DNA of 64,000 nucleotides, taken from the NCBI GenBank assembly GCA_905160935.1, contig CAJHZI010000382.1, positions 2,615,001 to 2,679,000 on the forward strand. The letters run 5' to 3'. This stretch comes from Enchytraeus crypticus (Eukaryota > Annelida > Clitellata > Enchytraeida > Enchytraeidae). The notes under the pieces were generated by a model, which was given only the letters and a program-made list of their open reading frames with translations, was not told the origin of the DNA and did no database searches. This document shows, piece after piece, positions 47,940 through 58,439 of the stretch (within the stretch, counting starts at the first letter, position 1; each line of letters starts with the position of its first letter). The translations under genes and the position numbers were made by a program.

Positions 47940-48690
47940 TCAAGTCTCATGTCACTTCTGTCTGTCGTTTTTTTTTCTTTCAAATTCGTCAGATTAGGAA
48001 AATACGCCTACCTTTTAATTGAAATTCTGTCACAATTCTTGCAAATTCCATGGTTGAAGGCATGACTAGGTCAATTAATTACTGTATGGATTTGCTTTCT
48101 TATTTTCTCAACGGTTTGCAAAACGTCCAAAATTATCTCGTACTTGCTGTTTGCAAGTTCTCTAGATTTCAATCTCACTCTTTTCACTAGTTGCCCGTGA
48201 ATCAGCGCAGAGAAAGTATAAAATAGCTCTATTAATTCTCAAAACTCCGAGCTTTGACAAGCCTTCTCATTTATCTGAAATCCTTGCTCTCTATCGTTCC
48301 TTATGTGTTCTTCGCTCCACAGAAGCCAATATTCTCTCAGTTTAGAAAATTCGCCCGTTGCTCGGCAGACTTTCATTCTCTTGCGCAGTTTCCAGGATCT
48401 GGAACATTTTGCATTTTTCTTCGCTCTTTTTCTTCTCATTCAACTTTCTCTTACAAGCTTAAAACATCTTTTCCCACCATGGATAAACCCTATTCTCTAT
48501 GTACCCTGAGTCCCTGACCATCTTTTTATCACTGAACTGGCATCGCGTAGAACCTTAATTCTCTTCCTGTTTTTGCAGATCGGTATAGGTGAATTGATTT
48601 GTAGTGAGATGCGCTGCGGGTACGTCCATGACATCATCTTCGGATTACGAAACGAATGTTTAATCTTTACTATTGCTATTATTTTAATGA
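47940..48690 (+). mobile_element. L2-like LINE 3' half, decayed
   Basis: Shifting frames give IRQIRKIRLPF near 47985, ALLILKTPSFDKPSHLSEI near 48230, a degraded C-terminus, then the family 3' UTR (GGTGAATTGATTTGTAGTGA near 48588) and a TTAATCTTTACTATTG tail. Same family as 58440-59560. Confidence 0.75.
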
Positions 48691-48799
48691 CCTCGGCTGT
48701 GTGTGGCCCCGGGCTAAAATATTATACAAAAAAGTGACTTTATGTAATTAAAAGCTAAGAAATTAAGCGGTTAAAATAAATTCCCTACACTCTGGGAAG

Positions 48800-48892
48800 C
48801 CGCATCAGACACAGTGTCACGGAAACAGACAGCACACAAAGAAATTACAGGAGAGCAAGAGACAGTCGCTGCCGTAGAAAAACTTTCTCAGG
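48800..48892 (+). CDS. Candidate exon of the HEQ-repeat gene
   Basis: Hydrophilic frame GIn full: residues include DTVSRKQTAHKEITGEQE and TVAAVEKLSQ, closed by a good GTAAGC donor at 48893 in phase 1. That phase fits the next exon at 49130, where G|AA opens EQQGAG. The acceptor side (CACTCTGGGAAG) is weak. A tentative call based on phase and donor; no family is recognised. Confidence 0.3.
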
Positions 48893-49019
48893 GTAAGCTC
48901 CAGTAGCAGCGCTGGTCCTGCTGCCTAATTCGTTTATAAAGTCTGATCCAAAAGAATTTTTGGGGCCCAGGGTCTCAAAAGCAACTGGCATGAAAATGTA
49001 ACTTCAAGATATTTCGGCA

Positions 49020-49020
<1 letters not shown>

Positions 49021-49100
<80 letters not shown>
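49021..49100. repeat. (ATT)n(AGT)n microsatellite
   Basis: About 14 ATT/TTA units switching directly to about 12 AGT units, in the presumed intron just before the HEQ-repeat exon. Confidence 0.95.
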
Positions 49101-49129
49101 TAATCTTGATTTTATGGTGTTGCTTTCAG

Positions 49130-49194
49130 AACAGCAAGGTGCTGGAAGTCATCATGAACAGAATAGTGCTGAAGAACATCTTGAACAGCTCAAC
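49130..49194 (+). CDS. HEQ-repeat exon, left part
   Basis: The exon starts after the acceptor GTTGCTTTCAG. It encodes EQQGAGSHHEQN and SAEEHLEQL, two units of a 9-residue (27-bp) repeat whose theme is A-E/G-x-H-H-E-Q. It is then interrupted by a retrotransposon; the repeat resumes at 50749 in the same reading theme. A second + frame (VLEVIMNRI) is also open through the repeat, so the reading frame is supported mainly by phase with the exon at 48800. No homologue is recognised. Confidence 0.45.
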
Positions 49195-50743
49195 TCTCTC
49201 ATTCCTATGTTCCCACTCAATGGAAATCTGCCATAATCAAACCTATACCTAACGTCTCGTGTCCAACGGAACCATCAGATTATCGTCCTATTTCCATAAT
49301 CTCCGTTCTCTCTCGTCTTACTGAGCGAATTATTACCTCAAGATACATATATCGAGCATTTTCATCACCACCCTCTCATCTTGATTTTACTAACCAATTT
49401 GCTTTTCGCCCTACTGGATCTACTACTGCTGCTCTTATATTCCTATTTCATACTATATGTTCACTACTAGAATCACAACCTTTTGTCAGAGTGATTGCTC
49501 TAGATTTTAGTAAAGCTTTTGACACTGTCAGACATTCACACATGCTTGATAAATTTAGCTCATTAGACATACCAAGCCCTGTAACGAAATGGATTGCTAT
49601 TTTTTTAACTAGTCGCTCTCATCAGACAATTTTTGACGGTCATACTTCTTCTTGTGCAACAATTAATGCTAGTGTAGTTCAAGGCTCTGCCATTGGACCT
49701 CCTGCTTTCGTTGTTACTGCATCAGATCTCAAGACTTTGAGTAAATCAAACGCGCTACTTAAATATGCTGACGACACATACTTAATTGTGCCTGCATCCA
49801 ATATTCATCTAACAGAAGTCGAACTTACCCATATTGAAGATTGGACCAAAATTAGCAATCTAAAATTAAATAGAATAAAATCTAAAGAAATTATATTTCA
49901 CTCCCAAAATAATAAGAGGCAGGCTTCTGCAGCCCCTCATCCTGAAGGCATAGAACGCGTGTCAGATATGAAATGTTTGGGTGTTACAATTTCCTCCAAT
50001 TTTTCTTTTTCTACTCACATAAATAATCTCTTATCCTCAAGTTCCAGCAATATTTTTGCTTTGTATAGTCTACGCACTAAAGGACTATCCAACGAACTCA
50101 TTCAGAGAGTATTTCAAGCATCTATATTAAATAGGCTTCTCTACGCATCCCAATTCTGGTGGGGTTTTACCACTGCGGAAGATAGAAAGAGGCTTGAAGC
50201 TTTTTTGAGACGAGCAAAAAAGGCAAATTTCTGCAACTTGGAATCCAGTTTTGAAGATTTGTGTGCTTCAGCTGATTATAAACTTTTTAATAATGTACAT
50301 AGTGATAGCGCCCATCTACTTACCCCGCTTTTGCCTCCACTTGCCTATCACCCATATCTGACTAGAAGAAACGTTGCCGGTAGAAATTTCACATTTCCTA
50401 CTAAACGAAATAGTTTAAGTGACAAGAACTTTATTACCCGTATTATACTTGAAGATGCTAGAAATTATTAACTTTTACCTTACAATGCCTACCCGTTTAT
50501 TTTTAAACTGCTGAAATTGTTTTCTACTACTGTTAAATAATGCTTAGATAGCTATATGTGACTTTAGAACTCTTAAAATAGTATAAGTTTGCCTTGGTCA
50601 ATATTTTTTAATGTTATCTTATTATTTTCAATCTTGTATTTTTGATTTTCTGCCTGTATCTGATGCATTGCTATGTTATCTGTCATATTGTTACGGTCTG
50701 CGATTTGTCAGATTGATTATGGAAATAAAGGGAATAGCTTATT
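49195..50743 (+). mobile_element. CR1/Jockey-like LINE, well-preserved reverse transcriptase
   Basis: An uninterrupted frame from about 49203 to 50471 encodes the RT palm and thumb: VPTQWKSAIIKPIPN, DYRPISIISVLSRLTERI, DFTNQFAFRPTGSTT, LDFSKAFDTVRH, VVQGSAIGPPAF, catalytic LKYADDTYL near 49765, LKLNRIKSKEIIFHS, CLGVTISS and a C-terminal HPYLTRRNVAG. The 5' part (ORF1, endonuclease) is missing. The 3' end, AATAGCTTATTAT, matches the copy ending at 3711. It is the youngest-looking retrotransposon in the window and sits inside the HEQ-repeat exon. Confidence 0.9.
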
Positions 50744-50748
50744 ATTTT

Positions 50749-50946
50749 GAAGATCATCATGAACAGCACGGTGCTGAAGGTTATTATGAACAGCTCGGTG
50801 CTGGAAAACATCATGCACTGCAGTGTGATGAAAATCATCATGAACAATACAGTGCTGAAAATCATCGTCAACAGCATGAGAAGCATGACCGAAATGATAA
50901 TCGCAGCCGTCAGACACTTCATAAGAAACAGAAGAAGAAGATGTAG
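50749..50946 (+). pseudogene. HEQ-repeat exon, right part
   Basis: Continues the 9-residue repeat: EDHHEQH, GAEGYYEQL, GAGKHHALQ, CDENHHEQY, SAENHRQQH, then EKHDRNDNRSRQTLHKKQKK and a TAG stop at 50944. The repeat is diverged at protein level but the 27-bp period is clear. If the gene was functional, the insertion at 49195 splits it unless the LINE is spliced or skipped. Confidence 0.45.
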
Positions 50947-51116
50947 TCGTGGAGGCTTCAGATTCAGCCGGTGCTTCATTTCAATCTCCAGAAGCAACAA
51001 CATCATCATCAGTGCTTCGATGGACAGCGTATCGTGTTGACCCCTCAGGTTCATCTGCGGCCTGTCACCGCCATCTCTCAGCCGCCGCAGGATGGCTTCG
51101 TTCAACCCACGTCTGA
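50947..51116 (+). pseudogene. Frame-broken coding-like sequence
   Basis: GC-richer than its surroundings, with coding-like stretches in different frames: ETEEEDVVVEASDSAGASFQ, then QPPQDGFVQPTSDLLS. No single frame stays open, which suggests small indels in a decaying exon or an unrecognised short intron. Confidence 0.3.
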
Positions 51117-51413
51117 CCTGCTCTCACTGTTCCACTTAACCGTCCGTCCAGTCTAAAGATCAACGCACTGATACAACCTCTCGGTAGAGCTCAGTCTGCT
51201 CCCACGAGATCTGATCAGCAGCAGTTTGGTCCGCCACTGCTACATCAACAACAGCCTGGTGCTGCGGGAATGAGACAGGAGCGCAGCAGTGAGCAGATTG
51301 GTGGGGAGCAATTTTCTATGATATCGGAGTTGGAGATGAGCGAGATGGGTGGGGAATCTGAGCGCACTTCTACCTCCCCGGGTGGCGAAGAATCTCACTT
51401 AAATCAACCATAA
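51117..51413 (+). CDS. Candidate C-terminal coding segment of the HEQ-repeat gene
   Basis: A frame open for 98 codons to a TAA at 51411-51413: RPSSLKINALIQPLGRAQS, DQQQFGPPLLHQQQPGAAG, QFSMISELEMSEMGGESE and RTSTSPGGEESHLNQP. Composition (Gln/Ser/Glu/Gly-rich) and higher GC are unlike the flanking repeats. It has no ATG near its start, so it would need splicing to an upstream exon; CCGTCCGTCCAG at 51141-51152 could be an acceptor. A SINE abuts the stop codon. Confidence 0.35.
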   Translation, partial: PALTVPLNRPSSLKINALIQPLGRAQSAPTRSDQQQFGPPLLHQQQPGAAGMRQERSSEQIGGEQFSMISELEMSEMGGESERTSTSPGGEESHLNQP

Positions 51414-51414
51414 T

Positions 51415-51532
51415 CGACAGCATATTCAACTGCGGATCAGTGTGTGCGGGGTTCGAGTCCTGGGCTCTCCCGTCTCTGACGTCGCTTTCTGGTGGGGAAA
51501 CTGACGTTTACGTTGGCTTTGCCAGCTTTTAA
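51415..51532 (+). mobile_element. tRNA-derived SINE, 5' damaged
   Basis: From ATATTCAACTGCGGATCAG onward it matches the family; the B box is GGTTCGAGTCC. The head and A box are absent or diverged. It begins directly after the TAA of the candidate coding segment. Confidence 0.78.
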
Positions 51533-51557
51533 CTGAAACAGTCTTTACTTTTGTTTC

Positions 51558-51559
<2 letters not shown>

Positions 51560-51591
<32 letters not shown>

Positions 51592-51612
51592 GAATAATAA
51601 TTATTATTATTA
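51560..51612. repeat. (TAA)n / (TTA)n microsatellite
   Basis: About 11 TAA units with an inverted ATTATTATT end. Confidence 0.9.
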
Positions 51613-53484
51613 GTGTCAGGCTCGGATTGATTGCGGCTTTATGTGCCTGATATTGTTATGGATGTTTTGTTTACATTCAATATTACAGGGCATTTTTTAA
51701 ATGTCTCGTGGTAGCTTTGTTTTGGTTGACTCCTACTTCCGCCTGGTCTCTTTAAAGCGCTAGTCATGCAACATTAGAAAGTTTTATGTTTTAAAACTTT
51801 ATTTCTATTATTTTAATATTTATTAAGCTTCAACTTTATTTATGAGTAGTAACTGAATTTTATTAGTAACGACCAGGTCCGGAAGGCGCTGCGAGTTCGT
51901 TGTCTGTGATATGTAAGTACATTAGATATGCGTGCTTAATGGTGTATAAGTGAAACTCCATGCAGTTGTAATTTCTCCCTCTTACTCTTTGTAATTTTGG
52001 TGACAATTATTTGCCCGGTGTTGAAGCCTGTTGAGTAACGGAGAGGCTCAAGTGTTATTTCGAAAGCCCTATTGAGAGTGGGGGAAGCTATCATCGTTAG
52101 TTCGAGCAGACTTCTTTTGTATATTAATTTGACGGTCTGTACTAGGAATTTAAAAGAGAGTTACTGTGACCTTAATGATATTTACCAGGTGTGGCAAATA
52201 TAGTGTCTAGGGAGTTCTTGTTTACAACGTATAAAAAACGGCTAAACCGTTTCAAGAATTAGAGACTTAGCCTGGGTAAGATTAAACAGAGCCAGTGTGA
52301 TTATTGAATTAAATCCTTGGGATTTACAAATAGGCGGCAAATATAACGTTAAGTTTATGGGTGACGATCCATTTGTTTGAGGGTTAATTTAGAGACCAGT
52401 TTCCTAGGGGAATTCTACTGTAGGGAGGTTTTCAATATACTGATACATTGGTGCATAACATATCATATGTATTAATTACAGATAATGTACAACCAGTGTG
52501 GAACTACCGTTTAACGTCCCTTTCGTATTTGTTGTGACTATATTTCGTCCTGTGCTGTTTAAAAGGCGTTATAGTAATTAAATGAACATCTTATTTATGT
52601 TTATTTATTTATTTAAAATATTATTAATTTAATTATTATTAATTTGACTGTAACTTAGTTTTACATTCACATCGTTTAACTTGTTATGTTTCTTGCACAT
52701 AATATTTTGTTTTATTCATAATAAAACATTAATTAAGGAATTGATATTCCTTTAATTAATTAGTAACTCCTGCTGTTTGCCTGAATACTTCTTAGCTTAG
52801 GTATTTAAATAGATAAGATGCTGAAAGTCTCATTAGCTCTCCCGTCATTTGTCTGACCTATCTGAGATTTGAACCTGGTCCAGGACTTTGCAAATATTCT
52901 CACATATTTTCATTTTCCTGACATGTCTAGGCTGATAGTATCTTCTTTGGTACTTTCCCTGACAATTAGTATTATTATTCTTTAATTTAGTTGTATTTTT
53001 CAAGGTTGAATTTCTTAAAATTATTTAATGTAAAGCTGAAGGAAAGCTCCTCCATCATATATATTTTAAACCTTTTAATTTTGAAGGTATAAACTATTTA
53101 TCATTCAAGGATGACGTCAAAAACGATTACGTCACTGCAAATTAAAACGACCTATAGACATTTTAATACCGCGACTGTCCGATGATGAAAGATATTTAGG
53201 ACACATAATTGTGGGACGGATCAAAATGTTTTTATAAATGTTAATCTTTGAAAATCATATTCATTCTGCCCAAGCAATAAATGAAATCAGCGAAACGTGA
53301 GCGAATCAGGAGGAAGCAAAATTCCAAACAGTGGAAGATGCTAATGAAAGAAAGTTGATAGTTGATCTACTGATTAAATAATATACGAAAAAGCACAGGT
53401 TGGGTTTCTAATAACGGTTGCGGTGGAAATACTATAGAGTGCGGGATTTATTGCACTCGGTTTAGCTGAGCGTCAATTGAACGC
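51613..53484. other. No feature seen
   Basis: AT-rich intergenic sequence. A small imperfect ATTAATTAAGGAAT stem lies at 52729-52762. Confidence 0.4.
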
Positions 53485-53723
53485 CGGTTAGTACTTTGTG
53501 GGCGATCACCTTGGAAGACCAAGTGCTGCCAGATTTGAAAGGAAAAATTCCCGAGGATGTTGAAAGGTTATTCTTAAATTCGCGCCTGCTGCAATTGATG
53601 CGCAAACAAAAAAGGCAACGATTACTAATCAACATGGAGAGAAATGGAAGATATAACGAAAACGACAAAAACAGCAACAAAGAAAGGAAACTGTGTAGCA
53701 CATGCGGTATGTCATGTGTGTAA
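53485..53723 (+). CDS. Unrecognised open frame, possible exon
   Basis: Open frame of about 78 codons encoding WAITLEDQVLPDLKGKIPED, RLFLNSRLLQLMRKQKRQR and a Lys/Asn-rich end with CSTCG. A GTATGT donor at 53705 could end an exon at the CSTC codons. The hydrophilic, helix-like composition is more protein-like than most chance frames here, but I know no relative and see no clear acceptor. Confidence 0.25.
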
Positions 53724-53863
53724 CTACACGAAAAAAACAAAACAAGTGAGTTCTAAAAGATAAAAACTTTGTTTCAAATAGCACAGGCCTATTGACCATA
53801 CGAAAGCAAAATTAGAATTTAATGCGGCTCTGTAAATAAATAATTAATTAAAGGTAGATGTAG

Positions 53864-53905
53864 AGCTAATGTTAACGTCGACATCGCCATTTGCTCCAAC
53901 CAATG
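53864..53905 (-). mobile_element. SINE with head fused to tail
   Basis: The reverse-strand SINE tail (GCTAATGTTAACGTC) joins its head (GACATCGCCATTTGCTCCA) directly, so the middle with the B box is deleted. A second GACGATGTCGG word follows at about 53906. Confidence 0.6.
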
Positions 53906-55216
53906 ACGATGTCGGTAAAAGACAATGTTGGTAATTAGTTGAGATTGATCAAGAAAATAAACCTCATAAAGTTATAATTTACCTTGCACTAATTTATTTA
54001 CACGCCCGTGGATAATAGAGTAGTAGCAGTAGTAGTAGTAGTATGCACTTCTGCGCACTATGTGTGCAAGCAACAACAGCAGACAAACAACCGACTGGAA
54101 ACGTAGAGAATCAACAGACTGGAAGGACAGGCCGTAATTAATAATTCACATTATAGCTATAATTTGAATTTAAACGTTCTGATCAGACACAAATCTAATA
54201 TACAATTCATACAGATAATGTATTGCATATTGATCGATCGATTGATTGATGATTGGTCCACAGATTGGTGAATCAGGTCGGCTCTATAGACAAATTTCTT
54301 GGAACAATCCACGTCTGCTATTGTCAGCTACATGATATAGCTTAATTAAATTAGTTTTCAAATCAGCAGTTATTTAAAAATACATTAGAGTTCCTACATA
54401 GAATCATAAACATTCTAAACACAAACATGGTTTATTGTTATGAGAATTACAACAGCTCATATCAATAAAACTACAGAGTCTTAACTATAGAGTCTTAATA
54501 ATATAATCAGTCATACATTGATCACACATTGATTTAACTGCAAGACTTCTTAAGTTCTCAAGTCAATTCATCGCTGCCATGTCATTAAAACTTTTGACTG
54601 AGGGTATTGGCAGGCCGCTAACTCGGTTGATCCTTTGACTTGATCCATATGTTGTATTTACTTGTTCTTATTAATCCCCATTTCTCTGTTTATAACTATT
54701 ACAACTTTACACTTAATTTGCCAATACACTTAGTTTACACTTAGTATGCCATTCTAATTAAAGTACATTTATTTCCATCCATGATTGATGTTATTGATTA
54801 ATGTATCAATTTAATTTTCTAGTTTTAATCACAGGATAAGTATATTTTGTGAAGCTCCATGAAATTTTTAGAAATCTATACAAGCTCCTGTCCTCAACTT
54901 TACTCGCCATCTGCAACAGAATGAAATACAGAGTTAGACACTTTCATTATATTCGAAAACACACATTTAGTCATTATAATCAGTCACACAGCCTTAATCT
55001 TAATAGCAAATACCAAACCAACTAATAACTGTGCTGCATAATTAGAACTGTAGTTCCAGCAAAGGCTATATCAAAATCAAACTTCAGTTTTTTTCTTGAA
55101 AGCACTTGACTAAGCGACGGCTGAGTGCCGGATTTTAAGCCTTTTACCACTAATCCGCATTTTTATGAAAATTAATTAAGGTTTCAAACATACAAGTACC
55201 AAATTGACATAGGCTT
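53906..55216. other. No gene seen
   Basis: Short (AGT)n at 54018-54042; the rest is AT-rich. Confidence 0.35.
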
Positions 55217-55475
55217 GATTAGTATTAAACAGTGTTGATAAGTATTAACAGTGTTGATAAGTACTAAACAGTGTTGATAAGTACTAAACAGTGTTGATAA
55301 GTACTAAACAGTGTTGATAAGTATTAAACAGTGTTGATAAGTACTAAACTGTGTTGATAAGTACTAAACAGTGTTGATAAGTACTAAACAGTGTTGAGAA
55401 GTATTAAACAGTGTTGAGAAGTATTAAACAGTGTTGAGAAGTATTAAACAGTGCTATTAAGTATTAAACAGTTAA
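55217..55475. repeat. 20-bp minisatellite (GTTGATAAGTACTAAACA)n
   Basis: About 13 units of TGTTGATAAGTACTAAACAG with C/T and T/G variants; GATAAGTACT predominates in the middle and GAGAAGTATT at the right. Confidence 0.93.
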
Positions 55476-56502
55476 ATACTATTAAGTAGTGACTGGTATT
55501 AACATACATTATATTACTAACAAAGACTTTTCACTTGCTCAAAAGTCTCAAAAAATGGTTGATAGAAACTTGATACTATTGATATTAGGATACTACTATG
55601 TTTTTCTAACCTCTGCCATAAACTATAAAAATACTTTTTCAAGAAATATTATTCCAATAGCCACTGGTTTTCAATTTTAAATCGTCAACCATGACAGATC
55701 TGTAAATGAACTCTAAAGAAACATCAATGCAGCAGTTTATATAGAGAACGCTGATGAAGAAATACAGTTTCGCTCAAGTAAGCGTTAATCTTGACTACCA
55801 CCTGTAAAAAAACGGTTGTTATCAAAGTAAATACTAAAAATTAAAGTTTAGTATAAACATGCCAAAATTTAAGCACTTTACCCCTTGAGACGTCCGTGAC
55901 ATCGTACTAGGGTTAGGAATTGGGCTTGAAATTTCCCGTATATTGTGCAAAAGCTTACTACTGACTTCGATTCCAGAAATTTACAGTCTTATTGGCTTGT
56001 TTTAAATATCAATCTATTTAACATAAATTTATTAGTGGCTGCACGGCTATAGGTTGAAGGCGAAGTTTAACATCAATTTGATTTCTACAAAAGGTACTAG
56101 TCTCGGAAATATTAGAATTTGAACCTTGATGTAATCAGCTTGTCTAAAACACCTTACCGATCATGACTACTGACTCAATTAATAGATGCAATTATATCTC
56201 TAATTATACTCTCTTTTAAAATGATCAAAATTAGAATTTACAGTTCTGAGACGCATTTAGATTGTTTTCGTCAATTGACTGATGTGCATGTATATTTTAA
56301 CAGACTATTACGACGGAGAATATTACCGATAACTCAATTCATAATTCAATTAAATGTGAATTTTGCACAAGGAAGGGCACCCAAATCAACATAAGAGCAA
56401 AAGCGAGACCTACATATCAAATCAGTAGAATATGTAAATATAATAAGACATTTAAAGATCACTGAATTATTACGGTAATCGGTAATATTTTACTGATAGC
56501 AT
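55476..56502. other. No feature seen
   Basis: AT-rich; the short open frame near 55489-55680 has no known motif. Confidence 0.35.
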
Positions 56503-56615
56503 AATCGGTAAAATATCCGACTGTGAATCAGAATGTGTGGGGTTCCAATCCTGCGCTCGGCCGTCACTGATATTACTTACGAGAGATACAAAGGACCTTA
56601 ACATCGCTTTTTAAG
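56503..56615 (+). mobile_element. tRNA-derived SINE, diverged
   Basis: GGTAAAATATCCGACTGTG, B box GGTTCCAATCC and a degraded tail. An older copy of the family. Confidence 0.65.
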
Positions 56616-57029
56616 GCCTTAATAATAAAGTTAGAAGTTACTTGTTAAGCAATTACCTCCTTCACGTGAATTTCAAGACATCATTTCTTTTCAACCCAAG
56701 GAAGCTTGTGAGTCTCAATCTAAACATATGTTCAAAGCATATTAACTGAATATTGAGTACCAAAATAACAATATATTATTTGCAAATATCCTATAGATAT
56801 TATAATAGATGATATAGCATACAGTCTTCATACATCTCTAACTTTTCTATCAATCTTAATTTTTTCTTTCAATTTTTCCAAAGTATAAAGAGTAACTTAA
56901 AGGAGAGACTTTGACCCTTGCCATAAATTAACAGAGAATGTCAATTCACATTTACACAGAATGTCAAGTCTCATTCATTCCGGAAATAGGTCTTGTTAAG
57001 GGACTCGCATTGTAAGAGATTTTGCTTTC
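56616..57029. other. No feature seen
   Basis: AT-rich sequence; it would be the 3' UTR side of the tau-like gene. Confidence 0.3.
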
Positions 57030-57098
57030 TCATCGGTCGTAGGCTGGCTCATGTGGATCTTGATTATGCGATACTGCCTGTAGTTGAAATGTTGGTTT
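57030..57098 (-). CDS. Candidate terminal exon of tau-like MAP
   Basis: Reading right to left, a polypyrimidine tract (CTAGTTTCCTTTCCTATCCAG) without its first base precedes a phase-0 frame KPTFQLQAVSHNQDPHEPAY-DR ending in TGA. Phase 0 fits the donor of the last tubulin-binding exon at 58062. Position and acceptor are right for a short C-terminal exon after the repeats, but the peptide does not match the conserved post-repeat region of vertebrate tau, and I find no polyadenylation signal nearby. Tentative. Confidence 0.3.
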   Translation of the reverse strand, partial: KPTFQLQAVSHNQDPHEPAYDR

Positions 57099-58061
57099 CT
57101 GGATAGGAAAGGAAACTAGATGTGACGAAAGCAAGAAGTAACTTTCAAGGGATATTCGACAAATAATTTTTAGGAGAAGGAAACAGTCCCAAAAATGTTT
57201 TCAAAATATTTTGGAGAGATGTACGAGCTTTTCAATGATATCTTAAGAATTGTCATTCTTTCTCCTTTTGCTGCAAAAAATTATATTATAAATCAACTTT
57301 CTTTAGTAGCTTCTTCAGCAATAAACATTCTGTCATTTCGAAGCTCTGATGACCATAAAATATTCTGATCTAAAATGTGAGTCGAATGCAAGTTTAAATT
57401 GAGTCTGCTAAATAGTCTATTTGGTGAGTAGATATAGGCCTAATTAGCATCATCATCATCATCATCATTTATTTATTTTCGACATTAAACAGTCCATATA
57501 CATATTTCAGAAAAAATTAAATGAATAAGAATATAATGAGAATGAGACATAGAATTTAACATCCGCAGAATGAGACATAATTTAACTCTTCCTGTAATTT
57601 TCTGCAGAGAAACATCAGTTGGGATTCAAATTAGGTTCCTATAAATACTCTGCTCTACCAACTACAAGTAGTTAATGAATAGTAAGGCTGAAAAGGTATA
57701 GTTGTAATAAAATGTATTATGTATATTGTACATAAAACTCAAATTAAAATATTATTTAAATTATAGGCCTCATTTTATTATATTTATTTAGATTCAACAA
57801 TGTTGGCAGGTTGAATATATAATATTTGGGCCTACATGTAATTCTGCGAAAGCCCCAACTGAACATCATAGTCGGAAAGTAAATTTTTCATCACATTTTT
57901 CAGAAAAATAGGGGGTTATTGTCTAACCTTAGACTTTATTTTATTGTCAGACTGTCATTAACAATATAATGATAAACAGAAGTTATCGTATTTCTTACAT
58001 AAGAAATTATTTAAAGATAGGGCCAAACTGAAAATATACTGTTACTGTAATTCCACTCTAC
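57099..58061. other. No other feature seen
   Basis: Would be the intron after the last tubulin-binding exon. It has a CATCAT run at 57448-57468 and nothing else I recognise. Confidence 0.35.
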
Positions 58062-58154
58062 CTTCTTATTGCCACCTCCAGGTTTATGATGGATGTTATC
58101 GTTGGCTCCAGCCTTGGACTTCACTCCTCTGAATTCCTGCTTTTCGCTAAATAT
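58062..58154 (-). CDS. Tau/MAP2/MAP4-type tubulin-binding repeat, exon 4 of 4
   Basis: A 93-bp exon, phase 0 at both ends, between an acceptor ending CCTCAG and a GTAGAG donor. It encodes one 31-residue repeat, IFSEKQEFRGVKSKAGANDN then IHHKPGGGNKK. The KPGGG signature and the spacing of KSK, GANDN and HHK match the microtubule-binding repeats of tau, MAP2, MAP4 and PTL-1. The repeat binds and stabilises microtubules. The KXGS position carries Ala. No PHF6-like VQIVYK segment: the repeat opens with IFSEK. Confidence 0.9.
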
Positions 58155-58439
58155 CTGAGGATGAGAATAGAAAGCATAATAATAATAGTAATATTATAAT
58201 AATTATTATTGGTATTAATAGAAGTAGTATTGATTAGTATTAGTATTATTCTAAATAATAAATTTACTGATATATATAATATACAGTAGGAGGGGCAAAA
58301 GTTCCCGAAATTCTCAAACAGATAAACAGATAAATGCATCACATGAATGACTGCACTTTTACTGGAACTAATGCATTTTTAATCTAAAACTCTTTGAAAC
58401 ATACATCATAACTTTTTTCTCTCTACACTATCCTACTCA
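58155..58439. other. Intron sequence with ATT/AAT-rich stretch
   Basis: Imperfect AATAATAGTAATATTAT-type sequence at 58170-58260; part of the intron between tubulin-binding exons. Confidence 0.4.

Noticed and set aside
49195..50471. Host gene encoded by the long open frame
   Set aside because: It is a retrotransposon reverse transcriptase with the YADD catalytic box.
52729..52762. ATTAATTAAGGAAT hairpin
   Set aside because: Short, imperfect and AT-only; expected by chance at this composition.
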